Shown here: one piece after another, positions 1-10,100 of the stretch
Numbering within the stretch: the first letter of the stretch is position 1
How the letters are laid out: every line of letters starts with the position of its first letter
Notes under the pieces: model-generated
Databases searched by the model: none
What the model saw: only the letters and a program-made list of their open reading frames with translations
Told to the model about the DNA's origin: nothing
Position numbers and translations under genes: made by a program
DNA from: Stercorarius parasiticus
Taxonomy: Eukaryota > Chordata > Aves > Charadriiformes > Stercorariidae
Length of the DNA: 64,000 bases
NCBI GenBank assembly: GCA_013396915.1
Contig: VWZL01001367.1
Coordinates: 248,001 to 312,000, forward strand
Direction of reading: 5' to 3'

Positions 1-630
1 GGTGCACATTGCTTAAATTTTTCACTATTTAAATATTTGTGCAGAGGTAACTACTTGATGAAAACTTGTGAACAATTTATTATTAATACCTTTTTACAAA
101 TGTCTTTTCATTTAATTTAGTTTTTGTTTCATAATATAATAAAAATGGCTTTGATGCCGTTATTGTTTTTATTTAATTGGCTTTCTGACAGGATCATTGC
201 AGAGGACAGCTATTTTGTCTTTTTTTGGTGAATAATCACAACCTATTTGTTGAGAAACTTAGGTGTTTCTTGGATTTTTCTTCTTTGGTAGTAAAAATTA
301 AAGCTCTTGATGCTATTCCTGTTGAAGAAAGGACTTTTATTTTTTGAAGGGTCTTCAGTGAAAAGTAAATCATGCTACTTTTGAGAAACTGATTCATATT
401 CGGTCACAGTTTTTAATCAAAATGTCACAATTTCTGTGGAAAATTTAAAATTTCATTTAAAATTAATTTATTTTTATTTGTATTATTAATTTGATGTCTG
501 AGAGGGGTTTTTTTCCAAATAAATCTATAGCTTGCTTGTACTTATTTAAGCAAGATGTAATAGCAGATGTAATTTAAAAAATTTAAAGGTTGATGTGGAA
601 GATCCAAATGCTGCTGGTTAACTTTCTTTT

Positions 631-663
631 ATGTAATATTCTAATGTAATATGTAATATTCTA
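631..663. repeat. partial direct duplication, period 20
   Basis: ATGTAATATTCTA occurs at 631-643 and again at 651-663, with ATGTAAT between. It is a small local duplication in AT-rich DNA. Confidence 0.85.
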
Positions 664-905
664 GGTTTCTAGACTTTGATATATGATATATCGCATTTTT
701 TAATAACTTCTGCCATGCACTGAACCTGAGCATTTTATAGTGGATTTATTTGCATTGTATATGCATTATGGCAGGCTGCTTACCCAAGTTTATGAATCAG
801 TCTTCCTCTCACTTTGGAACATCTGTGATTTCATGGGACAATGTTCAGGCTACTATATTTTTACCTTTATATTTCATACAGTTAATTAGATCATCACATA
901 ATGGT

Positions 906-1080
906 TTATGCTGACGTTATTCTAATGTGCTCAAGCTTTTCCATGTTACTTGTTAGATTATCCACTAGGACATATTTTGAATATGGAGAGGTGCTTTCTG
1001 TGATCAGTACAACTGTTTGTTGAAAACTTAATTGCTTTTTCCACGTTAAATAAAATTGGGATTTCCCTCTGCTTCCTCCC
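906..1080 (-). CDS. candidate terminal coding exon of the minus-strand gene
   Basis: Read on the minus strand, an AG (AAAAAATTCAG) stands just before 1080. From there 57 codons stay open, after one base completing a split codon, to a TAA at 906-908. The residues look protein-like (for example TSPYSKYVLVDN and MEKLEHIRITSA). The tract before the AG is A-rich, so the acceptor is weak. An AATAAA on the minus strand at 745-750 would serve as a poly(A) signal about 155 bases past the stop. The entry phase (one base) matches the 2625-2751 exon only if that exon is extended to an alternative donor, giving 2609-2751. With the shorter donor this segment would instead encode about ten residues and then stop. 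The open frame also extends upstream of the AG, so a chance ORF in AT-rich DNA is possible. I do not recognise the product. Confidence 0.27.
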
Positions 1081-2624
1081 CTGAATTTTTTAGATGTATT
1101 CCATATATAAAGTTTGATGAAATTAAGTTCTACTAATTCGTTGTAGATCATTTGTTTATAATCTTGAATTTCATATGGATCCAATATTTAAGTTTGAATA
1201 CTACAACACCTTTCCTCAGAAATGGTGATTCTTCCTTGGTGCTCCACCATCAACCATTAGCTTGTTCTGGCTGCTAAACATGCTGCTTCTGCTGTTTCTG
1301 ATGTATACTTTCCTCAGATACCACCTTTTAAACCCCAGATTGACAACTTTAGGGAAAAACATAAAAAACACCCAAACCACACTACAAACATTGTAGTCTC
1401 AATGTACTTGCTTGTTATAAATTCTCACTTGGTCCCAGTAAAAGATGGATAGATTTTGCTTTAGCAACTGTGTGGAAAATAAAATGGAAGTATGCTATAG
1501 AGTCTTCTCTAAATGTCTTAACAGGAAGAAAAAATAAATGTAACCCAGAAAGTATTTCTGTCAAGAACCAAAAGCATATAATTAGCAGCCACAGTGTAGA
1601 AGAGGTTTCCCCTGATATATATCTAGCTGTAAAGTACTGACTTCTGTCTGGAAATTCCATTTTATTATGTAATATATTTTGGAGCAGATCAGCAACTATT
1701 GAGCCAAGACACAAGTGCTGCAAGAAGTGGAATTTTCATTACTGCAAAACTGCTGCTGTATCTTTCAACTGCTTTAAATAAATCACTGAAAGAAAAGTGT
1801 ATAAACGAAATCTGGTACTTAAAAATCAATTTCCATAGTTTGCTGCATGGCTATTTCAAGTAGATCTAAGACCATAGTATACTTCATTGCAACAAGTGCT
1901 AAGCTAGACATTTTAGGAAGACAAAGCATATCACCTTAATTGTTCTTCATTTTTCTCTTTGGAACATGATTAATGATTTAAGAATTCCAGGAATGAAGGT
2001 TACTTAGTTCCTTCAGGTATGGCCCCATCACTTCCCACCTGCGAGAACCCAGGAGAATTCCTACTTTCCCTTTCAGAATGGCACTATAACGTGTTTGGTA
2101 CAGAATAAAGTTAGCGACAAAACCTTATTGGGACTTTTTTTTTTTCTATTTTGCTTTACTAATGATTATAGTGGTCCATAAGGTTGTCAGACAGTGAAGT
2201 TGGTGTATATTTCACAAAACAATTATTTTTACCTTTACAGAATTCTACTTTTTTTAGGCTATAGAAAGATAAGACTTCAGAGACAAAGCAGAAAACACCT
2301 CTATAGTTAGGAGTATGGCTGGACACAGGCAAGTGGCAGACATGAGTATCACTAGTTATAGAATATCCAGGCTGTGCTTGTGCACGGGCAGGAGGTGTGA
2401 AATATGTTAACCAGGCAAAGAAATTGGGTATGTGTCATGCAACCTCAGCCCTGCTAAATTCTGGTAATAAGCCACAGATGCATACAGCAGAAACTTATTA
2501 TGATCATCTTAAATAATCAAGCAGAAGTTTCAGATGTGAGATTTGGAAACAAAGCTGAATTTTGTTTCACAAATTCTCTGGTTGTGCAGTATAAAAGCTT
2601 AGATTTACAATTCCCAGACTTTAC
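1081..2624. other. AT-rich sequence without recognised gene
   Basis: This would be the last intron if the 906-1080 exon is real. I see no repeat family and no supported gene; a run of ten T lies at about 2137. Confidence 0.5.
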
Positions 2625-2751
2625 CAATTTCATGCCAGACTCTGACTGGAAGTTGGATTGCATCTTTCATGTAGCGTTTAAGGATTTCATAATCCAGTTT
2701 GGGGGTAATTGTATGATCTAATAAATCATAATAAACAGTACCCAAATAGAC
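2625..2751 (-). CDS. internal coding exon of an unrecognised minus-strand gene
   Basis: This is the most convincing coding segment in the window. On the minus strand it follows a pyrimidine-rich acceptor (TTTCTCATCATTTTTCAG) and ends at ATTG|gtaaag. The 127 bases read from phase 0 to phase 1 as 42 codons, beginning VYLGTVYYDLLDHTITPKLD and ending PVRVWHEI. The other two frames hit stops: the phase 2 reading stops after ten codons. Composition is that of a folded, probably helical protein rather than low-complexity translation. A second donor (GAATT|gtaaat) would extend the exon to 2609 and add a few residues (GKVWE), leaving phase 2, which suits the candidate last exon at 906-1080. If neither donor is used, the frame stops at 2605. 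I do not recognise the family and see no catalytic motif. Confidence 0.6.
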
Positions 2752-3079
2752 CTGAAAAATGATGAGAAACATAAATGTATTTAGTATGTGAGAGAATATC
2801 CAATTGCTTCTAGAACACTTTAATAACATTGACCAATAAATGTATTAAAAGCAAGATTTTTTAGAAAAATTAAACTTGCAAAACCCACAAAAGCTTAACA
2901 TATGATTCTTACTGATGACAAGCTTGGTCATTCTTACCCATTGAAACACCCATCTATGAATGCATCTTCAGTTTGTATTGTAATAACGTTATAGCAGTGT
3001 TTCTACATGTAGTGATGGCTTTTTTTGCACATTCCTTGATATTTAGCCTTAACTCCCCTGAAGATAAGTTTAAGAATAT

Positions 3080-3603
3080 TGTCCTGGTTTCAGCTGAGAT
3101 AGAGTTAATTTTCTTTCTAGTGGTTGCTGTGTTTTCAGATTTGATATGAAAGGAATGTCAATAATGCATATTGTTTTAGTTGTTGCTAAGTGATGTTTAT
3201 ACTAGTCAAGGACTTTTTTCAGCTTCCCATAGAAGGTGAGAAGGACCATAGACAGAACAATAGAATGGCCAATGGAATATTCCGCACCATAGATGTCATG
3301 CTTGGTATATAAATGGAGGTTGGCTGGGGAGCGGGAATCCACGATCTCTGCTCAGATTGGGCTGGGTAACCAATTCACCAGGCAATGGGTCTTGTACATT
3401 CTTTACTATTATTATTATTATTTTTATTTTTATTTTCATTTTCTGTTATTGTTGTATAAAACTTTCTTTATCTCAACACAAGAGGGGTTTTTTTTTCCTT
3501 TTCACCTCTTTTCTGCCTCCTCTCCCTACCCTTCTCACGGGACAAAGAGGGGTGAGCGAGAGGCTACGTGGTCCTAGTTACTGGCTAGGGTTAAACCATG
3601 ACA
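3080..3603 (+). mobile_element. solo LTR of an avian endogenous retrovirus (ERVL-like), 524 bp
   Basis: The element starts TGTCCTGG at 3080 and ends CCATGACA at 3603; these ends are inverted repeats matching at 7 of 8 positions. It is flanked on both sides by AATAT (3075-3079 and 3604-3608), a perfect 5-bp target duplication. No internal retroviral sequence lies on either side, so this is a solo LTR, presumably left by recombination between two LTRs. Promoter-like elements are present: CCAAT at 3269-3273 and TATATAAAT at 3306-3314, spaced as in a working U3. An ATT/ATTTT-rich run at 3406-3442 follows. The 5-bp duplication and the start sequence fit ERVL-type bird LTRs; the subfamily assignment is from memory. 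It sits between the 18.1 and 2.7 kb exons, that is, probably in an intron and in antisense orientation to the gene. Confidence 0.85.
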
Positions 3604-3820
3604 AATATATACATATATTGTTTTGTAACCTCTCTCAAAGTAAGAAAAGCAAGTGAAATTCATAAAAAGCCCTATAATATTTAAAGGTCTAGCTCCAAGT
3701 TGGCAAGAAGGCTTGAAAAAAACAGTTGTAATATAAGAGAGGGTGAATCTATTGGAGAAGACTGTTAGTGGAGAAGCTTTCAGAAGAGGAACTATGTCCT
3801 GTGAAATTCCCTCTCTACAT

Positions 3821-5110
3821 AATCATAGAATGGTTTGGTTTGGAAGGGACCTTAAAGATCATCTAGTTCCAACCCCCCTGCCATGGACAGGGACACCTCC
3901 CACTAGACCAGGCTGCTCAAAGCCTCATCCACCCTGGTCTTGAACATTTCCAGGGATGGGGCATCCACAGCTTCCCTCGGCAACCTGTTCCAGTGCCTCA
4001 CCACCCTCACAGGAAACAATTTCTTCCTAATATCCAATCTAAATCTCCCCTCTTTCAGTTTAAAACTGTTACCCCTCGTCCTATCATTACACTCCCTGAT
4101 AAAGAGTCCCTCCCCATCCTTCCTGTAGGCCCCCTTTAGGTACTGGGAGGCTGCTATAAGGTCTCCTCGGAGCCTTCTCTTCTCCAGACTGAACAACCCC
4201 AACTCTCTCAGCCTGTCCTCACAGCAGAGGTGCTCCAGCCTTCTGTCTTCGTGGCCCTCCGCTGGACCCGTCCCAACAGGTCCATGTCCTTCTTGTGCTG
4301 AGGACTCCAGGGCTGGACGCAGTACTCCAGGTGGGGTCTCACCAGAGCGGAGTAGAGGGGCAGAATCACCTCCCTCGACCTGCTGGCCATGCTTCTTTTG
4401 ATGCAGCCCAGGATGCGGTTGGCTTTCTGGGCTGCAAGTGCGCATTGCCTGCTCATGTTGAGCTTCTTGTCCACCAGCTGCCCCCAAGTCCTTCTCCTCA
4501 GGGCTGCTCTCAAGCAATTCTCTGCCCAACCTGTATTTGTGCCTGGGATTGCCATGACCCAGGTGCAGAACCTTGCACTTGGCCTGGCTGAACTTCATGA
4601 GGTTCGCACAGGCCCACCTCTCAAGCCTCTCAAGGTCCCTCTGGATGGCATCCCTTCCCTCCAGTGNNNNNNNNNNNNNNNNNNNNNNNNNNNNNNNNNN
4701 NNNNNNNNNNNNNNNNNNNNNNNNNNNNNNNNNNNNNNNNNNNNNNNNNNNNNNNNNNNNNNNNNNNNNNNNNNNNNNNNNNNNNNNNNNNNNNNNNNNN
4801 NNNNNNNNNNNNNNNNNNNNNNNNNNNNNNNNNNNNNNNNNNNNNNNNNNNNNNNNNNNNNNNNNNNNNNNNNNNNNNNNNNNNNNNNNNNNNNNNNNNN
4901 NNNNNNNNNNNNNNNNNNNNNNNNNNNNNNNNNNNNNNNNNNNNNNNNNNNNNNNNNNNNNNNNNNNTGGATGGATTTCATGAGGTCCCATGGACTTATG
5001 TACCTTCAGGTTCCTCAGATGGTCTCAAACCTGATCTTCTCCTGCAGTGTGCGGTTCTTCGTTCTCATAGACCCTGCCTTTGCCTTCTGCAACTTGGGCG
5101 GTGTGGTTGG
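3821..5110 (-). mobile_element. CR1 LINE, 5'-truncated, interrupted by an assembly gap
   Basis: Read on the minus strand the copy ends with the CR1 3' end, TGGAAC-TAGATGATCTTTAAGGTCC type, at about 3821. Upstream lies the end of the CR1 reverse-transcriptase [31 protein letters not shown] and HWNRLPREAVDAPSLE in one frame; [34 protein letters not shown] in another, so at least two frameshifts are present. At the far side of the gap (4968 on), KSMGPHEIHP-type coding and preceding CR1 sequence continue to about 5110, where similarity stops. The copy is therefore one element with the central reverse transcriptase hidden in the gap. It is dead: frameshifted and lacking the endonuclease region. 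Confidence 0.93.
4667..4967. other. assembly gap, 301 N
   Basis: Exactly 301 consecutive N separate two parts of the same minus-strand CR1 copy. The missing part covers the core of the reverse-transcriptase ORF, between MGPHEIHP and the LEGRDAIQRDLERLE region. From general knowledge of CR1, this should need several hundred bases more than 301, so the gap length is probably a placeholder. Confidence 0.97.
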
Positions 5111-5260
5111 TCATATTCTGTCACTTACCAGAATAAAATGGTACGATTCTAGTGGTCTCGCAGTCCAGAATAAACTACCACACCCCGTGGACTGGATTAG
5201 CACTCAAGATCATCATCTTCCTGCCTATGTGTTTTGATTGTGGTTGTTAAGTTGCAATAC
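5111..5260. other. unexplained 150-bp island between two oppositely oriented CR1 copies
   Basis: The stretch carries CCAGAATAAA twice (5128-5137 and 5165-5174), each with a poly(A)-signal-like hexamer. It also has a short inverted repeat, CAGTCCA at 5161-5167 and TGGACTG at about 5189-5195. It does not match the CR1 parts I recognise. It may be original host DNA, or a fragment of another element into which the CR1s inserted. Confidence 0.4.
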
Positions 5261-5555
5261 AGAAAGGATGGAGCTAGACTCTTCTCAGAGGTGCACAGTG
5301 ATAAAATGAGAGGCAATGAACACAAACTGGAACATGGGGAGTTCCCATTTAGATATTAAGCAAAAAGTTTTTACCATGAGGGTGGTTAAATACTGGAATA
5401 CGCTGCTCAGAGTGGTGGTGGTATCTCTATCTTTGGAGATAGTTAAGACCCAACTGAACAAGGCCTTGAGCAACCTGATCTAATTAGATGTGTTTTGAGT
5501 ATGGGGTTGGACTAAGTGATCTCTGGAAGTCCCTTCCAAACTAAGTTATGTTATT
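5261..5555 (+). mobile_element. CR1 LINE 3' fragment, diverged
   Basis: From AAGGATGGAGCTAGACTCTT to the tail TCCCTTCCAAACTAAGTTATG the sequence follows the last part of the CR1 ORF and its short 3' untranslated region. Landmarks are TTTACCATGAGGGTGG and GGTTGGACTAAGTGATCTC. It is more diverged than the 3.8 kb copy and belongs to a different CR1 subfamily, as shown by the GATCTAATT and GGACTAAGTGATCTCTGG variants near the end. Confidence 0.88.
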
Positions 5556-7081
5556 ATCCTAGACTTAAGGGAGTACAGACCTAAAAGTGGAGTAATTCAC
5601 TCTTCTTACTGTGTAACGTTTCAAGCAGGGGGTAAGTTAGCAACTACTACAATAGTGTTGTAGTGTGCTGAGGGACTGAACTCATTTCACTCTGTCTTAA
5701 ATTGACGAAGCCCTACTTAGGTGTGAGTCGCAAGTCCCATTCTGTGAAGAAGTAGCTATATACTAGTTTTGTGATTGTTGATTCCTGTTCAGAATACTTT
5801 CTATACCTATATATGCATCTGTATTTATATATGTTATGTAAGGCCCACACATGTTTGAGTCCAATCTTGTTTTATTGTGAGGTTCGTGACAAATAAGACT
5901 TGAGGGACCTAAAATGTTGTAGTTTGTGCCTGTGTCCCAAGGGAGGAAAACTACAAGTTCTGAACATATCATGCAATGTTCTTTTTTGTCAGTGTCATTG
6001 GCTTTACAGCTAGAAAGTTCCCTTGATGAAGATTAAAAATGTGGACATGAAGAACAACTTACTCCCTTACTTCTTCAGCATGTTTTAGAGAGTGCTTTAT
6101 TGCACTTTTTCCTCGATCTTCTCTTTAGAGAATAAATCCAGTTCTTTCAAGCTTTCTGCACACCTGAAAAGCTTGTACTTTTTCTCCGTTCTGGATTCTT
6201 TCCACACATCTTATATGAAGTAGGATGCCCCGAGTGTGATACGACCTTCTGGCGAAGTCTTCACCTGTGCTCTGTAGAATGGAAGGATTTCATTTTATGT
6301 CCGGCATCCCTGTCTATACTCCAAATAGGATATGTCTTCTTCAAATAAAACTTTTTCAAACTCTTTGATTTAGGTTCAGTCTGTGATTTTTAGTGCAATT
6401 GCTGTTCTGAAAGGCTCTCAGCTCTGTTCAAGTCGTTGCTTATCTGCATCTACATGTAGCACTTGACCCACTTAAATGTAAATACAGTTTGAAGTTTTTT
6501 CTTAAGATTAATCTCTGTTAATTTACAAGGCATAGAAAACTGACATTTTCAGCTGTGCAAGATAAAAATGAGTTATATTTGTGTTCAGAGCTATAACAAT
6601 AATATTAATTCTAATTCCCAAGGCAGTTTGGGTATTAGAGCTGGTTTTGAATGCCATCAGTGAAGGACTTGCTCTCCTGGCACATGATTAAAATTTCAGC
6701 CAAATCAGAACTAATCATGTCTGTGACAAAGAATTGGCATAATGTAATAATGTGTGTTGCCTTAAAATACCTCTTAATGATGAAGGACCATCTACAAATA
6801 GAAGACCAATTTCACTGAACTTAGCTTAAAAATCATACTTTAGTTAAAACAACATGAATATGCATGAGTCATCTGTTGGTGTTTTTTGACTGTTTTTACT
6901 ATGAGGTAGTAGTATTCAACTTTCATCTGCTAGCTTGCACTCATTTAGAGCTGCATTTAGGATATAATGAAATAAATGAAAATTTTTGCCTTCGCTTTAT
7001 ATGAGCTGAATGAAGTCCATAAAGAGAAACATTTATTTTGGTTCTAGCTACTTTATCTGGTTTTGCACACTAAAAACCTTA

Positions 7082-7172
7082 TCTAGTGGAAGGTGTCCCT
7101 GCCCACGGCAGGGAGTTTGGAACTAGATGATCTTTAAGGTCTTTTCCAACCCAAACCATTCTGTGATTCTAT
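7082..7172 (+). mobile_element. very short CR1 3' tail
   Basis: About 90 bases match only the extreme CR1 3' end: GGAAGGTGTCCCTGCCCACG, AACTAGATGATCTTTAAGGT and the terminal CATTCTGTGATTCTAT. This is an extremely 5'-truncated insertion of the same subfamily as the copies at 3.8 and 45.3 kb. Confidence 0.9.
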
Positions 7173-10100
7173 ATGATGACTAGAGAGGATTTTTAGCAGT
7201 GAAACTTCACTTTAAATGTGAGGCTTACTTAGGCCCTAAGAAACACAGACATTCAAATAAAAGATTAAAAAGCATACTGCAAGGCTCACATGTTTCTCTA
7301 AAGGCTGTCAATCTGGAAGTTGTCATGTTTCTTTCAATTTGCTTTTGCACAGAGGATCCAGAGTTTGTTTCTTCTGATAATCCAATAGACAAAACTAAAA
7401 TAGCTATGCTTGCAAACAAAGACTTCGCTTTGATGGAATGCCAGCAGTCACTGTAATTTATAGTTTGAATTTAAGATTACTAGCTTCCCAAAACAATGGG
7501 CTGTGTCCCAGAAGGACATTGTTATCACGTCCTTGTTAGTAAATGGCCTTACTGTATGTAAGTACACACATTCTCTTTTTAAGAGTATTTATTTGTAAGT
7601 AGTCTTACAACGCTGTGAAATAACATTTCAGAACAGTAATGTGACAGAATTATTATATCATTATATATTGTAGTAAATTTACGCACTTAAAATAGAAGTT
7701 TAGAAAAACAGTATATGTGGAATAATCACGGAAATAATTTCCTTTCAGATAGTGAATAATGTCAATAGGTCCATTTGTTGTCCAATAGGATATAGTAGCA
7801 AGTTGAAAGGAAGTCTTTCAACCTACTGCGCAATTGGTACATATTTTAAATTTCTTTTTTTCCTGACCTGCTATCCAGTTCTTAGAGGAAGGAAGAAAAT
7901 GAGTGTGAGACCTAACTTCCAAATCTGCAACAGGAAAGTAAAATAAATATGAAAAATTGATCCCTTTGGGCCCCAGAGTCCAATTTTCCGGACACAAGCT
8001 GCATTGGAATCCACTGGTACCACTGCCAAGGAGTTGAGTTGCCTTGATATATTTTGTTTACTTACCCAACTCACTTTGCCTTTTTGGTCTAGTGTGTTTG
8101 ATTCCCCGCCTACTGAAAACATATCAGCCTATTTCATTTCTAAAGACAAAACAAAATGAGCACCCTAGCTTCATGGGCAGGAAACAATCAACTTAAAGCA
8201 CTGCCCTTTGCTTCTCTTTTATGCTTTTATTTTTAGCAACAGTAATTCAGACAGCCAGGTAAAATGCTATGGGAGTTGGATGGTGCATGACCTCTGTTAT
8301 CATCAGTCTCTGTGTCTGCTCGGAAATGCAGTGCTGTGACAAAACTTCATGCCCTCTCAAACACTTGCTTAACTTCTCTTGGGGCAGGGATGTGGTGGAT
8401 GTGAAAGGTTCTCTTAGTAGATATGAAGAAAATGTGACAAAGACTGTAGTTCCTATTATATACAACTCCTTATGCAACTGTTTCTGTCTTGACTTTTGAA
8501 AATATTGTTCCCCATCCCCCAAAACCAAAACAACCAACAAACGAAAAAGAATACGTAGGAAGTATTTCTGAAAGAGCCATACTTGATTCCACAGCTGTAA
8601 ACTGTTGACCTCTTTCTTGATGGTACAGAGATTCCCACTGGCAGGAGAGCTCATGTTTTTTCAGCTTCACCTTCGCAGGAAGTAAAAAAAATTGTGATGC
8701 AGAAATCGGACATTAAGAGGGAAAGCTATTCTCAAATTCTACCTGAGCAATGCAACACCACCTGTATTTTGAATAATGATGCTATCTTTCAACAGCTATA
8801 TTATCCGAGTTGATTTTTTTCAAGTGCTTGGAAAAGTAAATTCTGTGCATTTTCCTAGTGAGCTAGATAGTAACAGTGCTTGGAAACTAACTTTATGTTT
8901 GCCTGTAGGGAAAAGAAAACATCAATTGTTAAAAGGACATATGAGATGTATTTGACTTCATAGTGGCCTTCCACTGGAAGGAGCAACAATTTTGTTTAAA
9001 TAAACGAAAAACAGTGATACGTAAGACAATTGTTTAAATAACCAAATTGGATGTATTTAAAGTACAAAATGCTGTATCTTTTCAAGCTAGTGTATCATAC
9101 CTTAAATTTAAAATGTCAAGTGATTTTACTATGCCATTTGTGAATGCTGAGGAGGGTTCATTTTAGAGTTTACGTAACACTGAATTTATATTTAGTCATA
9201 TGTAAAGGAAGCAGATCCAAATAGTTACAATTTTCTGCAAGCTGCATATGAAATGGTTCTTCCATGAAAACAGACCCACAGATTGCAGCATCAAATGTAG
9301 GAAGAAATTTTGTTTTGTAAGAACAGTTCTTACACAGAAGAGAATTAAACTGCCTCTGAGCTCACTGAGAGATTGCTGTTTCCAGTGCAAACAGGGGCTA
9401 GTTTCTTCCCAGTGAACACTCACTCTGAAAAATAGCCTGGTATCCACCAGCAAGATGAAGCCCTTTCTCAGGATTTCATTCCTCCAATACACCAAGTGGC
9501 TTGAATTAAGTTCATCCATTGGTACTGTAGCTTGAATGAATTCTGTTTGGAATAGACTGCCTAAATAATCAATACAGTAAAAGACCTAAAGTAAAAGTAG
9601 TTGTAAAATGGCAACTGAAATATGAATGGTACAAATAAACCCAATAATGAAAATAGACACTGGTATGGCTTGGGGTGCTCCTAAATGAGTGGTGGTGTTG
9701 TGTTGTCTAGATTTCACTTTTTTATTGGGCTGGACTGACTGACATAAAAATGGTTAACAGTTGATATTGTGCTGTTCTCTTTATTGACATGGTTTCTTGT
9801 ATAGTGATGAAATATACTTTTTATTAGATGGAAGATATGTACCTGGTATGTGACGTGAGGTCAGCAGAGAATTCCTCATACAATAACTGGCTAGTCATTT
9901 GACCATTTAGTCCAAAGAAATATTCTCTCACTGAACTAACAATATATTTCTTAGCTTAGTGGTTCATTGGAAGATGAAATCCAGCTGCTTGAAATTTGAA
10001 TAGTCAAAAGCAATATTGCTTAAACTCCAGCTTCTGGAGTCTTTGTGGGTCAGTGGGATAATTCCTGGGATCTGTGATGCACTAATAGTGATGCTTTTTC

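Noticed and set aside
2938..3002. Minus-strand 65-base segment (VITIQTEDAFIDGCFN) with donor AATGG|gtaag
   Set aside because: It leaves phase 2, which the next exon at 2751 cannot accept, the acceptor is weak, and the intron would be only 186 bases.
3903..5237. Long reading frames of 280-360 codons
   Set aside because: They run through the N gap; the true part is CR1 coding sequence and the rest is translated N or its antisense.
6901..6920. TGAGGTAGTAG resembling the start of let-7
   Set aside because: The match ends after 11 bases (the sequence continues TATTCAAC) and no fold-back arm follows at the expected distance.
7353..7456. Plus-strand terminal-exon-like frame (EDPEFVSSDNPIDKTKIAM) after a good pyrimidine tract
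   Set aside because: It is isolated on the opposite strand to the exon chain, has no partner exon and is short enough to be chance.
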